Below, piece by piece: positions 8,315-17,808 of a stretch of 43,264 nucleotides of DNA; position 1 is the first letter of the stretch, and each line of letters opens with the position of its first letter. The notes beneath the pieces are model-generated. The model did no database searches, had not been told where the DNA came from, and saw only the letters and a list, made by a program, of their open reading frames with translations. Origin of the DNA: Acidobacteria bacterium UBA7540. GTDB lineage: Bacteria > Acidobacteriota > Terriglobia > UBA7540. Both the position numbers and the translations under genes were made by a program. The stretch covers positions 123 to 43,386 of the forward strand of contig DLMI01000155.1 of assembly GCA_002478145.1 (NCBI GenBank), read 5' to 3'.

Positions 8315-9475
8315 TCACTTGACTTTAAGCAGCACTACACCGTGCTTCGGCACCTGGGCTGTGAAGCTCGAATTGAACACGCCTAGGTCTCTTTTCTCCC
8401 AGAGGTCGCGGACCGAAGCCGTGTCCCCTGCACCGACATCCCGGAAATGTGCCGTCACCGGCATCACGGATTCGCCGCGGTTAAAAAGGCCCACCGCCCT
8501 CGAGCCGTCGGCCAGTAGCTTTACCCAAACCTCGAGTTGGCCTTCCTGTGCCACGCGATGGCCCTGCATGCCGAGAGCATCCTGGTCCACAGCGATCACT
8601 TCCGGGTTCGTCAAGATGGCCAGAGTGTCGGGCGTCATCTTGGAAAGGTCGTTGCCCGCCAGCAACGGCGCCGCGAGGAGGCACCAGAGGCTCATATGGG
8701 TGTGATACTCATCCTTGTTCATTTTGCCGTTTCCGACTTCCAGCATGTCGGGATCGTTCCAGTGCCCGGGTGCGGCAAAGCGCTCCAGCCCGTTCTGGCC
8801 GAAGCCAATGTACGCCATGCTGCCGTAGTCATCGGAAATATCGTCGGTGGTCCGCCACAGGTTGCCTCCCACCGAAGGTCCCCAACGCCACACCCTGTCC
8901 ATGCCGTATTGGCAGAGACTGAAAACAATGGCTCGGCCGGTCTTTTCCAGCGCCTCGTGCATCTTCTTGTAGGCCGCCATCTGCGCAGCAAAGTCGCCCT
9001 GGAAACTGCAATAGTCGTATTTCAAATAATCGATACCCCAACGGGCGTAAGCCTGCGCATCCAATTCTTCGTGCCCAAGACTGCCTTCGTGGTCCGCGCA
9101 GGTTTTCGGACCGGGCGACGAGTAGATTCCCAGCTTCAAGCCCTTAGCGTGAACATAATCGGACAGCCCCTTCATGTCCGGGAACTTCTCGTTAGGATGA
9201 AGGACGCCCTTCTCGTCGCGCGCGCCTTGCCAGCAGTCATCAATATTCACGTAAATGTAGCCGGCGCTCTTCATCCCGGTCGAGACTATCGCGTCCGCCG
9301 CCGACCGCACGTCAGCCTCCGTCACCTTGCAGGCAAAATGGTTCCAGCTATTCCATCCCATGGGCGGCGTCCGAGCCAGCCCATTTCCCTGGGCAAATAC
9401 AGGCGCGCCAAGCAAACCAAGCCCGGCCAGAACAATGCATCCTCGAACCATAATTGAAACAAATCTGCCCATCAT
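8315..9475 (-). CDS. Secreted alpha-galactosidase (GH27)
   Basis: Hydrolyses terminal alpha-galactosides (or related sugars) outside the cytoplasm. The start at 9475 (first of two Met codons) is chosen because AGGAGGAGGG lies upstream. A signal peptide follows (VRGCIVLAGLGLLGAPVFAQ). The GH27 core shows TPPMGWNSWNHF, NIDDCWQ, the nucleophile Asp in GIDYLKYDYC and the acid/base Asp in HWNDPDMLEVGN. The C-terminal beta domain ends with GVVLLKVK. The 386-aa length fits a single-domain GH27. It points to plant polysaccharide use. No transporter or regulator is adjacent. Confidence 0.93.
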   Translation of the reverse strand: MMGRFVSIMVRGCIVLAGLGLLGAPVFAQGNGLARTPPMGWNSWNHFACKVTEADVRSAADAIVSTGMKSAGYIYVNIDDCWQGARDEKGVLHPNEKFPDMKGLSDYVHAKGLKLGIYSSPGPKTCADHEGSLGHEELDAQAYARWGIDYLKYDYCSFQGDFAAQMAAYKKMHEALEKTGRAIVFSLCQYGMDRVWRWGPSVGGNLWRTTDDISDDYGSMAYIGFGQNGLERFAAPGHWNDPDMLEVGNGKMNKDEYHTHMSLWCLLAAPLLAGNDLSKMTPDTLAILTNPEVIAVDQDALGMQGHRVAQEGQLEVWVKLLADGSRAVGLFNRGESVMPVTAHFRDVGAGDTASVRDLWEKRDLGVFNSSFTAQVPKHGVVLLKVK

Positions 9476-10051
9476 GATTTGCCCTCCTCCTAACAAAATG
9501 CCTCATCCAGAACCGAATGAAAACTCTGAGGCCAGGACAACGGGGGCAATTCTACTACCAAGCTTCGAAGCGAGTCCAGGCTGGAATGCGACCTTTGGCG
9601 TGAGAAACCCAGTCATCTGCTGCCTGGGAACCGTGATTCGGAACTGCGCCTCGTCGAGTTTTCACCCCAGATTCCTCACGGCAGCCGATGCCTCCGTGCC
9701 GATCTGAACGGTGGGCATCCGCTTCCCGTCACGATTCGTTCCTGTGACGGCAGTTGGAATTCCATAACGACGAGGCTGCTTCAACAGCAGATAGCGATGC
9801 CTGAGCCTGCCGTGCACCCCCAGCAGGCAGACTATGGCCCTTAGAAAACGTGGACCTTTCAGATGGACTCAATTGAGGGTCGCCCCAAGCCAGAGGAGCA
9901 GCCGCACCCCTCGGAGCACGGGGCGCCATAGCGTGCTGGCGCCTTTCATCATCGTGCAGGCCCGTGTTCCGCAAAGAAGCTTCTGACGCCGGTCGAGTGA
10001 AATAAGGCAGCAGATAACACTGGAGCTCCCCAAGCCGGCAGCCTCCTGACT
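9476..10051. other. Intergenic stretch without a recognisable gene
   Basis: About 570 bases between the alpha-galactosidase and the receiver-GGDEF gene. Short open frames on both strands have unnatural composition and no ribosome sites. No RNA gene or heptamer array was seen. Confidence 0.5.
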
Positions 10052-10984
10052 TCAGAGCGTCGCGAACTCCACGCGATTACGCCCCTTTGCTTTGGCGCGC
10101 GAGAGGGCCTCAGTGGCCAAGCGCCAGGCCGCATCCAAACTCAGCGCCTTCTCCGACGGAGTCACCATAACACCAAGGCTTATCGTCACCGCGACCACGC
10201 CCTCGGAGGTGTCCACAGCACGCCGGTCAACTCGGGCCCGGAACTTTTCCGCCAAGCTTGCAGCCGTGGGCGCGTCGCATCCCGGCAGGACTATCACAAA
10301 CTCATCCGCTTCAGATCGGCCGATCGAATCCGGCGGGCGCAGAGCGGCGCGAAACCTTCTCCCAACCTCCCGCAAGACCGTATCCCCGGCGAATGGGCCG
10401 AAGCTGGCATTGATGTCCCGGAAGTGGTCAATATGCGCGATCACCAGACTCATAGGGGAATGGCTTCGAGATGAAAGGGTGAGCTGGCGCTTCAGGATAT
10501 CCAGAATCACATTGCGGCTCCAGACGCCGGTCAGCGGATCGACGGTCCTTTGAGCTTCGATCAGACGATAGGCCGAGAGAAGCTGCTCCCGCAGGTCCAG
10601 GATTCGCCTTCCCGCGCGCAAGCGCGCGCGCAGTTCCTGAGGCTTGTAGGGCCTGATCAGGTAGTCGTCCGCGCCGGATTGCAAACCCTCAACCATGTCT
10701 TGCTTCTTTACCTTCGCAGTTGACATCGAGATGTAGGTGTAGGGCTTTCTAGTCTGCTTCCTAATCTCGCGGCAAATGTCGATGCCGTTCATGCCCGGCA
10801 TTATCCACTCAAGGATGGCGAGCCGTGGCGCTTCACGGCCTTGAAGGATTTCCAAGGCCTTTTGACCATCCGTTACACTCGTCACTTTGTACCCCCACTC
10901 GACCAGGCAAGCCCGGAGGAGGCGGAGATTAACAGGGTCATCTTCAGCAACAAGTATTCTCGTCGTCTTATCTCCTTTCCGCAT
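10052..10984 (-). CDS. Degenerate receiver-GGDEF protein
   Basis: A 310-aa response regulator (receiver about 8-125, GGDEF about 145-310), the last gene of the phosphorelay operon. The acidic pair D15-D16 is present, but the phospho-acceptor Asp is Glu59 (LAILEWIMPG) and the conserved Lys is Arg111 (YLIRPYKP). The active-site signature GGDEF reads EADEF (225-229), and the substrate-binding ND/GH pairs are altered (INASFGPFAGD). Phosphorylation is therefore unlikely, Glu may mimic the activated state, and diguanylate cyclase activity is doubtful. It may work as a c-di-GMP or protein-binding output. The start at 10984 has a weak ribosome site; it lies 28 bases after the stop of the upstream kinase gene. 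Confidence 0.88.
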   Translation of the reverse strand: MRKGDKTTRILVAEDDPVNLRLLRACLVEWGYKVTSVTDGQKALEILQGREAPRLAILEWIMPGMNGIDICREIRKQTRKPYTYISMSTAKVKKQDMVEGLQSGADDYLIRPYKPQELRARLRAGRRILDLREQLLSAYRLIEAQRTVDPLTGVWSRNVILDILKRQLTLSSRSHSPMSLVIAHIDHFRDINASFGPFAGDTVLREVGRRFRAALRPPDSIGRSEADEFVIVLPGCDAPTAASLAEKFRARVDRRAVDTSEGVVAVTISLGVMVTPSEKALSLDAAWRLATEALSRAKAKGRNRVEFATL

Positions 10985-11011
10985 CGCCCAGTATTCTCAT
11001 GGTACAGTTAC

Positions 11012-14000
11012 TCAACGTAACGCATTGAGGGCACGGCCAAGACGCTCCATTTCCCGCTCCAACCCACTCATCGCTTCCTGGGCGCGCGAGAAATCTTCCT
11101 GCTCGGCAAATGCCTCCAACTGCTCCGCCGTCTCGAGGGTGGCTCGCGCAATGAAATTCCCGGCTGAGCCCTTAATGGTGTGAGCCGCCCGCGCCAGATC
11201 TTGCCCATTCTTCTCTTGAAGGGCTCGTTGGGCCGCCGCCAGCAAGGAAGGGCTCTCGCTCAAGTAGATTTCGATGAGTTCGCTCAAAAGCTGCGAGTCG
11301 CCACCGAGGCGATCCAAAAGGGCGCGCCTATCCACATGTTCACCATCGTCGCCCACACACCGACATTCCTCTTGCTCAGGTGGATGAGAGACCTCTGAGG
11401 TCTGGGCGGGTAGCGCCTCATATTCGCGCAAGAGATCGAGCAGTTCCTTCACCCGTATGGGTTTCGACAGGTACCCATCCATCCCGGCCGCAAGGCAGCG
11501 TTCCCGGTCGCCCTTCATCGCATAGGCGGTGAACGCAATGATCGGCACACGTCCGCCCGTCAACAATTCGTGCGCTCGGATGGCCGCCGTGGTCTCGAAA
11601 CCGTCCATGTCCGGCATCTGCACATCCATTAGGATCAGGTCAAATACACCCCCAGGGCCTTGCTGCACCGCCGCCACTGCTTCCCGGCCGTTGCGTGCCA
11701 CCACCACTTTGTGTTCCTGCTTGCCGAGCAAGCGGGTCACAAGATTGCGGTTCACCTGGTTATCCTCCACCAGGAGTATCCGCAACTTGCGGGTTGCTTT
11801 CGGCTGCGGAGGTCCCATAGGTCCTGTCGCCTCCGCTGGCTGCCCCTGTACCGTGCCGGAGGCACGCAGGATTGCCTTCAGAAGGTCCTGCGCAAATACC
11901 GGTTTTGTCAGACAGGCCGCAATCCCCGATTCTTGGCACAGCACGGCGGCTCCACCCTGGGTGGAGCCGCTCAACAGCAACACTGAAGCCTTAGCCAACT
12001 CCGGGTCGTTCTTTATTCGTTCGGCAACGGTAAAGCCATCCGGGTCGGGCAGGCGCGCATCCAGCAGGACTACGCCGAAAGGTCTCTCCTGGTGTTTTGC
12101 CTGGTCGAGTTTGATGAGCGCCTCCCGGCCGCTTCCGCATAGAGCCGGCTGGGCGTTCCATTGCCGGAGCAGACTTCCCAGGATTCGAAGGCAGGTGGGG
12201 TTGTCGTCCACGGCAAGTACTTGCAGGCCACGAAGGTTGGGTGCCGGCGCTTCTTCCAGGCGGGGCACGGCAGAGCGAAAGCAGGCGGTAAAGTGAAACG
12301 TGCTTCCCTTGCCTACTTCGCTCTCCAGCCAGATCTTCCCGCCCATCATCTCGACCAGTCTCGAGCAGATGGTCAACCCTAACCCCGTCCCGCCGAATCG
12401 CCGCCTTGTCGAGCCATCGGCTTGGGCAAAGGCCTCAAATATCACCTGGTGCTTCCCAGGGGGAATCCCAATGCCAGTGTCTCGGACGGAGAAATGCAAA
12501 CACAGATTTCCCAGCTCCTCGGTTTCCCTTTCGACTGTTAATACAACCTCCCCCTGTTCCGTAAACTTGGTGGCATTACCCAGAAGGTTGACGATGACCT
12601 GTCGCAATCGCCCGGGATCACCTTGGAGTATGCCCGGAACGGCGGGAGAGACCTCCAGACAGAGCTCCAGTCCCTTCTGCTGGGCAGGAAGCGCCAGCGG
12701 CTCGAAGGCCTCTCCCAGCGTGTCGAGCAAGCGAAACTCGACGGAATCCAAATCAAGCTTTCGGGCCTCGATCTTGGAGAAGTCGAGGATGTCATCGATT
12801 ACGTTGAGCAAAGAACCGCCGGACGACTTGATGGCTTCCAAGTATTCACGTTGTTCAGGGCTCAGAGGAGTATCGAGGGCGAGTTCGGTCATGCCCATCA
12901 CGCCATTCAAGGGGGTGCGGATTTCGTGGCTCATATTGGCCACGAACTCGCTTTTGGCGCGACTGGCTGCTTCTGCGGCCTCTTTGGCCTGCCGCCATTC
13001 TTCTTCTGCGCGTTTCCTTTCCGTTATGTCGATCACGGTGCCATCGATCTCAGGACTCGCACCGTTGCCATTCTCTACCAGGCTGGAGTTCTGCAATAGC
13101 CAGGCGCGGCTACCGTCTTTGCGACGCAAGCAAAGCTCATAGGAAGCGACGGCCTTGTGCTCCTTCAGCCGTGAAAGGAGCATTTCGCGCATTCCATCGT
13201 CCGCATAACAGTCCTGCACTCGAAGGCAGAGCACTTCCGCCGGGGAGGAATAGCCAAGAATCTGCGCAAATGATTCGTTGCAGTCGATGAACCGGCCGTC
13301 CAGCGTGGAGCGGAAAACTCCCGCCATGTTCCGCTCAAACAACAAGCGGTAGCGTTGCTCACTCGCGCGGACAGCTTCCTCGGCCCGCTTCTGCCGGATC
13401 AGTTTCCACACCCCATCCATCAGCAATGTCAACTGCCGTATGTCCGACTCGTCGTACCCATCGTCCTTGTTGGCGACACCCGCAATGGCCACAACGTTCT
13501 CATGGTCAAGCACCGGGATGCTCATAAAGCGGAGGATGTCGATGTTACCTTCCGGATACCCTTGCTTGAGAGAGTTTGCTGCCGAGTAGTCATTGACAAT
13601 GATCGGCCTGCGCTGCTGTACCGCCTCTCCCCACAACCCGACACTGGGCGGGGAGTGCGGTCTCTGCTTCTCGTCCAGGGCGCACTCCTCCATGGCCCCT
13701 CTGGAGCAGGAGCGCACGGTCAGCAGCGATCCATCTTCGTTGATGAGAGTCAGCAAGCCGTGCTTGCTTTTGGTGAGCAAGATTCCCTGCTCGAGCGCAA
13801 AGTCGGCGATTTGCTGGGGAGAAAATTCTGACATGTGGCTGAGCTTCAGGAGAGCCTCGAGACTTGCCTCATCAAGTCGCAGAGCTTCCTGTGAGAGTTG
13901 CCGGTGGATGGCGGCGCCTAGAGTTCCCCCCGCCGCGCGCAGCGCTTCCATCTCGGGTGAAGACCATTGGCGTTCGTCTATACAATCGTGGAATCCGATG

Positions 14001-15073
14001 CTTCCCCACCACTGGCTTCCTGCAAAGAGAGGGACCTCGATTAAAGAGCGTATGCCCTGCGGGAGCAGCGCACGTTGTTGTTGAGGCAGATCCGAGACGC
14101 GGAACTGAATTACCTCCCCCTGGCGAAAAGCCGTCGCCCAGCTCCCTAAGCCACCGTCTTCCCAGGGAAATCCTTGGAGTTTTGGGTTGTTGATATCAGA
14201 GGCGATTCCCGGCGCCACCCATTCAAATCGTTGGCTTGCCAACAACTCCCCGTTCCGGCCGCGATGATTCTCGAAGATATGCACTCGGCTAACCCCCGTT
14301 GCCTGCCCCAACCTGGCTAGCACGCTTTCGATGGCCTCCTTCCAGTCCGGCGCCAGCAACAGCCGCTGGGCGGCGAAACTAACCGCCTCCAGAATGGCGT
14401 CACGCCGCCGGAGCGCCTCTTGCGCTCGCTTGCGCTCGCTCATGTCGCGGGCCGCTCCTTGTATTCCCACAACCTTGCCCTCTTTCTCGATCAAGCGGGT
14501 GCTGACTTCGACAGGAATCCGGCGACCATCCTCGGCGACGAATTCTATTTCGTAAGTGGTACTCGCACGGCTCTGAAGTTTCAGGTTCAACATTTCAGTC
14601 GCCCGCTCAACTGACCCGGGAGCAAGCAGGTCTGAGACATTTTTCGTCAAGATTTCCTCGCGTGTGTAGCCGGTGAGGAGTTCGGTCGCCCGGTTGCACG
14701 AGGCAAATCTGGCGTCCAGGTCGAGCGTAAAAATGGCGTCGGTGGAATTCTCAAAGAGATCGAAGAACTGTCTCCTCAGCGCGGCTTCACGGCGTAGGAA
14801 TTCGCGCATGGTTCCTGTATGAAGTCGCAGCCGGTTCCTGAGAATCGCCACCCATACGATTCCCCCCAGCAGAATCGCACCCATGACGACCATCACCCAG
14901 AGATCTTGGTTCAGGGACCATACGACCAACGCGCTTTCATGCCGGAGACGCCCGTGTGTGCAAAGCGTCCACAAACCGCTGAGGGGAGCCAAACACAGGG
15001 CCTGTACCCGGAGAGTCCGGCCAGCATGGAGCGCCCCTGCCAGCACCATGAGTGACCCCGTGGGCTTCATCAT
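11012..15073 (-). CDS. BarA-like hybrid histidine kinase (PAS-GAF-GAF-PAS-HisKA-HATPase-REC-REC-Hpt)
   Basis: A 1353-aa membrane-anchored phosphorelay kinase. Order: a hydrophobic N-terminus with one clear span (WVMVVMGAILLGGIVWVAIL), PAS (FDLFENSTDAIFTLD), two GAF-type domains, a second PAS (YRLLFERNMAGVFRSTL), HisKA with FVANMSHEIRTPLNGVMG, HATPase with NATKF, DTGIGI and GGTGLGL, two receivers (phospho-Asp in VVLLDARLP and LILMDVQMP), and a C-terminal Hpt domain with His in AAHTIKGSAGNF. All catalytic motifs look intact. The start at 15073 overlaps the stop of the response-regulator gene by 4 bases (ATGA), indicating translational coupling. The signal is unknown; GAF and PAS point to a cytoplasmic cue. 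Confidence 0.93.
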   Translation of the reverse strand: MMKPTGSLMVLAGALHAGRTLRVQALCLAPLSGLWTLCTHGRLRHESALVVWSLNQDLWVMVVMGAILLGGIVWVAILRNRLRLHTGTMREFLRREAALRRQFFDLFENSTDAIFTLDLDARFASCNRATELLTGYTREEILTKNVSDLLAPGSVERATEMLNLKLQSRASTTYEIEFVAEDGRRIPVEVSTRLIEKEGKVVGIQGAARDMSERKRAQEALRRRDAILEAVSFAAQRLLLAPDWKEAIESVLARLGQATGVSRVHIFENHRGRNGELLASQRFEWVAPGIASDINNPKLQGFPWEDGGLGSWATAFRQGEVIQFRVSDLPQQQRALLPQGIRSLIEVPLFAGSQWWGSIGFHDCIDERQWSSPEMEALRAAGGTLGAAIHRQLSQEALRLDEASLEALLKLSHMSEFSPQQIADFALEQGILLTKSKHGLLTLINEDGSLLTVRSCSRGAMEECALDEKQRPHSPPSVGLWGEAVQQRRPIIVNDYSAANSLKQGYPEGNIDILRFMSIPVLDHENVVAIAGVANKDDGYDESDIRQLTLLMDGVWKLIRQKRAEEAVRASEQRYRLLFERNMAGVFRSTLDGRFIDCNESFAQILGYSSPAEVLCLRVQDCYADDGMREMLLSRLKEHKAVASYELCLRRKDGSRAWLLQNSSLVENGNGASPEIDGTVIDITERKRAEEEWRQAKEAAEAASRAKSEFVANMSHEIRTPLNGVMGMTELALDTPLSPEQREYLEAIKSSGGSLLNVIDDILDFSKIEARKLDLDSVEFRLLDTLGEAFEPLALPAQQKGLELCLEVSPAVPGILQGDPGRLRQVIVNLLGNATKFTEQGEVVLTVERETEELGNLCLHFSVRDTGIGIPPGKHQVIFEAFAQADGSTRRRFGGTGLGLTICSRLVEMMGGKIWLESEVGKGSTFHFTACFRSAVPRLEEAPAPNLRGLQVLAVDDNPTCLRILGSLLRQWNAQPALCGSGREALIKLDQAKHQERPFGVVLLDARLPDPDGFTVAERIKNDPELAKASVLLLSGSTQGGAAVLCQESGIAACLTKPVFAQDLLKAILRASGTVQGQPAEATGPMGPPQPKATRKLRILLVEDNQVNRNLVTRLLGKQEHKVVVARNGREAVAAVQQGPGGVFDLILMDVQMPDMDGFETTAAIRAHELLTGGRVPIIAFTAYAMKGDRERCLAAGMDGYLSKPIRVKELLDLLREYEALPAQTSEVSHPPEQEECRCVGDDGEHVDRRALLDRLGGDSQLLSELIEIYLSESPSLLAAAQRALQEKNGQDLARAAHTIKGSAGNFIARATLETAEQLEAFAEQEDFSRAQEAMSGLEREMERLGRALNALR

Positions 15074-15693
15074 TCCTCTTCCTCGCAATTAGGCAGCCTC
15101 GCCAACTGGGGCTTTAGATGTATCTCGTAGCAGTCAGGACAAACTCCATGGCTGAATTGGGCTTCCGAGTGGCTGGTAATGTAGGCGTCAACCTGTTCCC
15201 AGTAGTTCCGGTCGTTACGAATCTTCTTGCAGTAGGAGCAGATGGGGAGGAGTCCTTGAAGTTGCTTCACGCGCTTCAAAGCGTCTTCAAGCTCTTGAAA
15301 GCGTTCCATGAGGGCTTTCTGTAACTGGACGATGCGCACGCCCACATGCAAACGCGCGCGCAGTTCACGGGGATCAAACGGTTTGGTAATGTAGTCGTCA
15401 GCCCCGGCCTCGAGCCCCCGGACAACGTTTTCGAGTCCCCCGCGAGCCGTAACAAGGATGATATAGGTCGCCGCATTCGGCATCGTGGCGCGCATCCGAC
15501 GGCAGACGTCCAAGCCGTCGATCCCCGGCATCATCCAATCCAGCATGGCGATCTCGGGCCCCTTCGACCCTTGCAAGACACGCAAGGCCTCCCACCCATC
15601 CACAGCGACCAGAACCTCAAATCCCCAACCTCCGAGGGTTGCCTGGATCAGGTGTCGCGACGTAGCCTCATCATCGGCAATCAGAACTCGCAT
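15070..15693 (-). CDS. Response regulator with C-terminal Cys-cluster module
   Basis: A 207-aa regulator without DNA-binding domain. Receiver about 1-120 with the acidic pair, phospho-Asp52 in MLDWMMPG, and Lys104 in YITKPF, so it should be phosphorylated. A coiled-coil linker leads to a Cys-rich module: CSYC at 152-155, NYWEQVDAYI, FSHGVCPDC ending at 178. This CxxC/CxxC module is a recurrent, poorly understood tail of bacterial receivers and kinases and probably binds a metal. The start at 15693 has GGAGGAG upstream. It sits between two hybrid kinases and may shuttle phosphate between them. Confidence 0.9.
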   Translation of the reverse strand: MRVLIADDEATSRHLIQATLGGWGFEVLVAVDGWEALRVLQGSKGPEIAMLDWMMPGIDGLDVCRRMRATMPNAATYIILVTARGGLENVVRGLEAGADDYITKPFDPRELRARLHVGVRIVQLQKALMERFQELEDALKRVKQLQGLLPICSYCKKIRNDRNYWEQVDAYITSHSEAQFSHGVCPDCYEIHLKPQLARLPNCEEEE

Positions 15694-15716
15694 GTCGCTC
15701 CTCCCCCACCAGCCTT

Positions 15717-17486
15717 TCAACCCCAGGCTTGGGGTCTGGACGGCCCAGAATCTGGATCTTCAGTACTTGACCTCGCGCTTAACGATTCAGGCCGATGCAA
15801 CGCACTGGAGAGTTCCTCGAGCGAGTACGGCTTGCCGATGAAGCCCAGAGCGCCTGCCAACCGCGCTTCACGTGCAACATCACCTGAGCTGTAGCCTGAG
15901 GAAAGAATCACCTTCACCTTGGGATTGATCCCCCGCAGCCGGCGGCAAACCTCCAGACCTGTACTGCCCGGCATCACCATATCGAGCAACACCATGTCGA
16001 TCTGGTCGGCGTGGGAGGAATAAACCTCGCAGGCCTGCTGGCCATCCACAACCGTAAGCACCTTATAGCCGAGCTTCTTCAACGCCTCCTCAATAAAGGC
16101 TAGAACCATGGGCTCGTCGTCCACCACAAGAACTGTCCCGGTCCCGGCTTCGAGCACGGAGCTTCTAGCTGCAACCCCCCGCTCCACGGCCGGGCCCTTC
16201 AGCGGCAAATGGATTGAAAAGGCAGACCCAAGCCCGACTTCACTTTCCACCTGCACAAACCCGCCGGCCCCGTTCGCCATTCCATAAACCATGGAGAGCC
16301 CAAGCCCTGAGCCCTTCCCTGGTTCCTTGGTGGTGAAGAATGGATCGAAGAGCCTGCCCAACACATGCGGGGCAATACCCACACCCGTATCCCGAACTGT
16401 TATGCGCGCATAATTGCCGGGGAGACAATGGCTGGGCCGAGTCGAATCGCCTTCACCGAGTGTGACCCGTGAACTTTCAAGCGCCAGAACTCCCCCCTCG
16501 GGCATGGCATCTCGCGCGTTAATGCACAGGTTAAGAATTGCCTGTTCGAGCTGGCCCGGGTTCGCGTCCACCCATAACGGTGCGGACTCGGTGTGAGTTT
16601 GTACTTGGATGCGCCGGTCGAATGTGCTGGTGATGATCCTTACCACGCGACCGAGGACATCGCCGACTCGATTGGGTACTGATTCACGCTTTCCTTGCCG
16701 GCCAAGGCCAAGTAATTGCCGAGCGAGGTCTGCGCCACGCTCGGCAGACTGCTCAATCATCTTCACAAACTCAAGAAGTGGGTCGGAATGGGCTAAGCGC
16801 AGCCGCACGATGGAGGCAAACCCCAGGATGACGCCCAGCAGGTTATTGAAATCATGCGCGATGCCTCCCGCCAAGGTCCCAAGAGCTTCCATCTTCTGTG
16901 CCTGGAAGAGTCTTTCTTGTAGCCTGCCACGCTCTTCCTCCGTGTCCTTGTGCGGCTGAATGTCCTGAATGAGGGCTAACACCTGGACGGGTAGGCCCGG
17001 AGTGTCTTGGATAAGAGAGAAATTCTCCAAGCACCATTTGGGCGCACCGGACTTTTGCACATAGAGTCTTTCCGTGCTGTGAACCAGCAACGCCCCGCTC
17101 TGAATTTCTCCAACCACCTGACCAACGTCGGCACGATTTTGGAGGTGGGTCAAGTTCGCGTACCCGGTGCCCAGAAGCTCCCCAGCCTGGTAATTCAGCA
17201 TCCGTGCGAAGGCGGGACTTATGGCGACAAGTTTCCCTTCGGCAGTACACAGCGCGGCGCCGATGGTTTCACAGGCAAAAAGGGAGCGAAGAACATCACC
17301 TTTTGGTAATAGCCCTCCCTTCGATAAACTGAGGTCAATTGCGAGCTGAGGACACGCCTGTTGTGGCCCTTTCAAAGCCTCAACTGATTCGTTGGCCGGG
17401 CAAACCTCAGCGCCAGTTGGAACCGTGGAAGAGGAAATCTCAACACAAGACTCCTCACGCGACACTCTGGCGGTTCGCTCCGACAT
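15717..17486 (-). CDS. Soluble PAS-hybrid histidine kinase with C-terminal receiver
   Basis: A 589-aa cytoplasmic kinase. A polar N-terminus of about 80 residues is followed by PAS (IGAALCTAEGKLVAISPAFA), a HisKA-like phospho-acceptor helix with the HDFNN form (GGIAHDFNNLLGVILG), HATPase with NLCINARDAM, DTGVGI and GKGSGLGL, and a receiver with Asp in VLLDMVMPG and Lys in FIGKPYS. All core motifs are intact. The start at 17486 is chosen because GAGGG lies upstream and the in-frame sequence before it lacks coding character. It is the first gene of the four-gene phosphorelay, 23 bases before the response-regulator start and downstream of flgK. Confidence 0.9.
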   Translation of the reverse strand: MSERTARVSREESCVEISSSTVPTGAEVCPANESVEALKGPQQACPQLAIDLSLSKGGLLPKGDVLRSLFACETIGAALCTAEGKLVAISPAFARMLNYQAGELLGTGYANLTHLQNRADVGQVVGEIQSGALLVHSTERLYVQKSGAPKWCLENFSLIQDTPGLPVQVLALIQDIQPHKDTEEERGRLQERLFQAQKMEALGTLAGGIAHDFNNLLGVILGFASIVRLRLAHSDPLLEFVKMIEQSAERGADLARQLLGLGRQGKRESVPNRVGDVLGRVVRIITSTFDRRIQVQTHTESAPLWVDANPGQLEQAILNLCINARDAMPEGGVLALESSRVTLGEGDSTRPSHCLPGNYARITVRDTGVGIAPHVLGRLFDPFFTTKEPGKGSGLGLSMVYGMANGAGGFVQVESEVGLGSAFSIHLPLKGPAVERGVAARSSVLEAGTGTVLVVDDEPMVLAFIEEALKKLGYKVLTVVDGQQACEVYSSHADQIDMVLLDMVMPGSTGLEVCRRLRGINPKVKVILSSGYSSGDVAREARLAGALGFIGKPYSLEELSSALHRPESLSARSSTEDPDSGPSRPQAWG

Positions 17487-17808
17487 TCGGGCCCTCAACC
17501 TGTCTTTCGGCAGAAACGAACACAATCTTAAATAGGCGGGAAGGTGGGAACGTGCCACGGCCAGCCAACTCCCCCAGGTTGGGACCACGAAGCGTGTAGA
17601 AGATGCGGCTGGAAAGAAGATTGCCTGATTAACCCTCGAAGATTGTTGGACGTGTCCTCGCGCTTGCCTCAGTTGAGCCCTCAGCTCACCGACCCGGGGC
17701 GCTGGACCGAGTCGGGCTCGCTTGGCTGATTTGGCGCTGAGGATACTCCAGGGTACCCGCATGGAGCTAATCAGGTCAGGATTGATCCCGATGCCCGCGC
17801 CGTTTCCT
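17487..17808 (-). other. Spacer after flgK where flgL would be expected
   Basis: FlgL normally follows FlgK. Here the 320 bases after flgK hold no flgL. A frame starting at 17762 begins MRV, as many FlgL proteins do, and runs in-frame into the kinase gene, but its Arg/Ser/Pro-rich content (SAKSAKRARLGP) does not match FlgL. It could be a worn remnant or plain spacer. Confidence 0.3.

Noticed and set aside
9729..9974. Minus-strand open frame downstream of the receiver-GGDEF gene
   Set aside because: Arg/Ala/Pro-rich chance frame without ribosome site or any recognisable motif.
15717..17762. Kinase start at 17762
   Set aside because: The first 92 residues lack coding character, while the ATG at 17486 has a GAGGG ribosome site.
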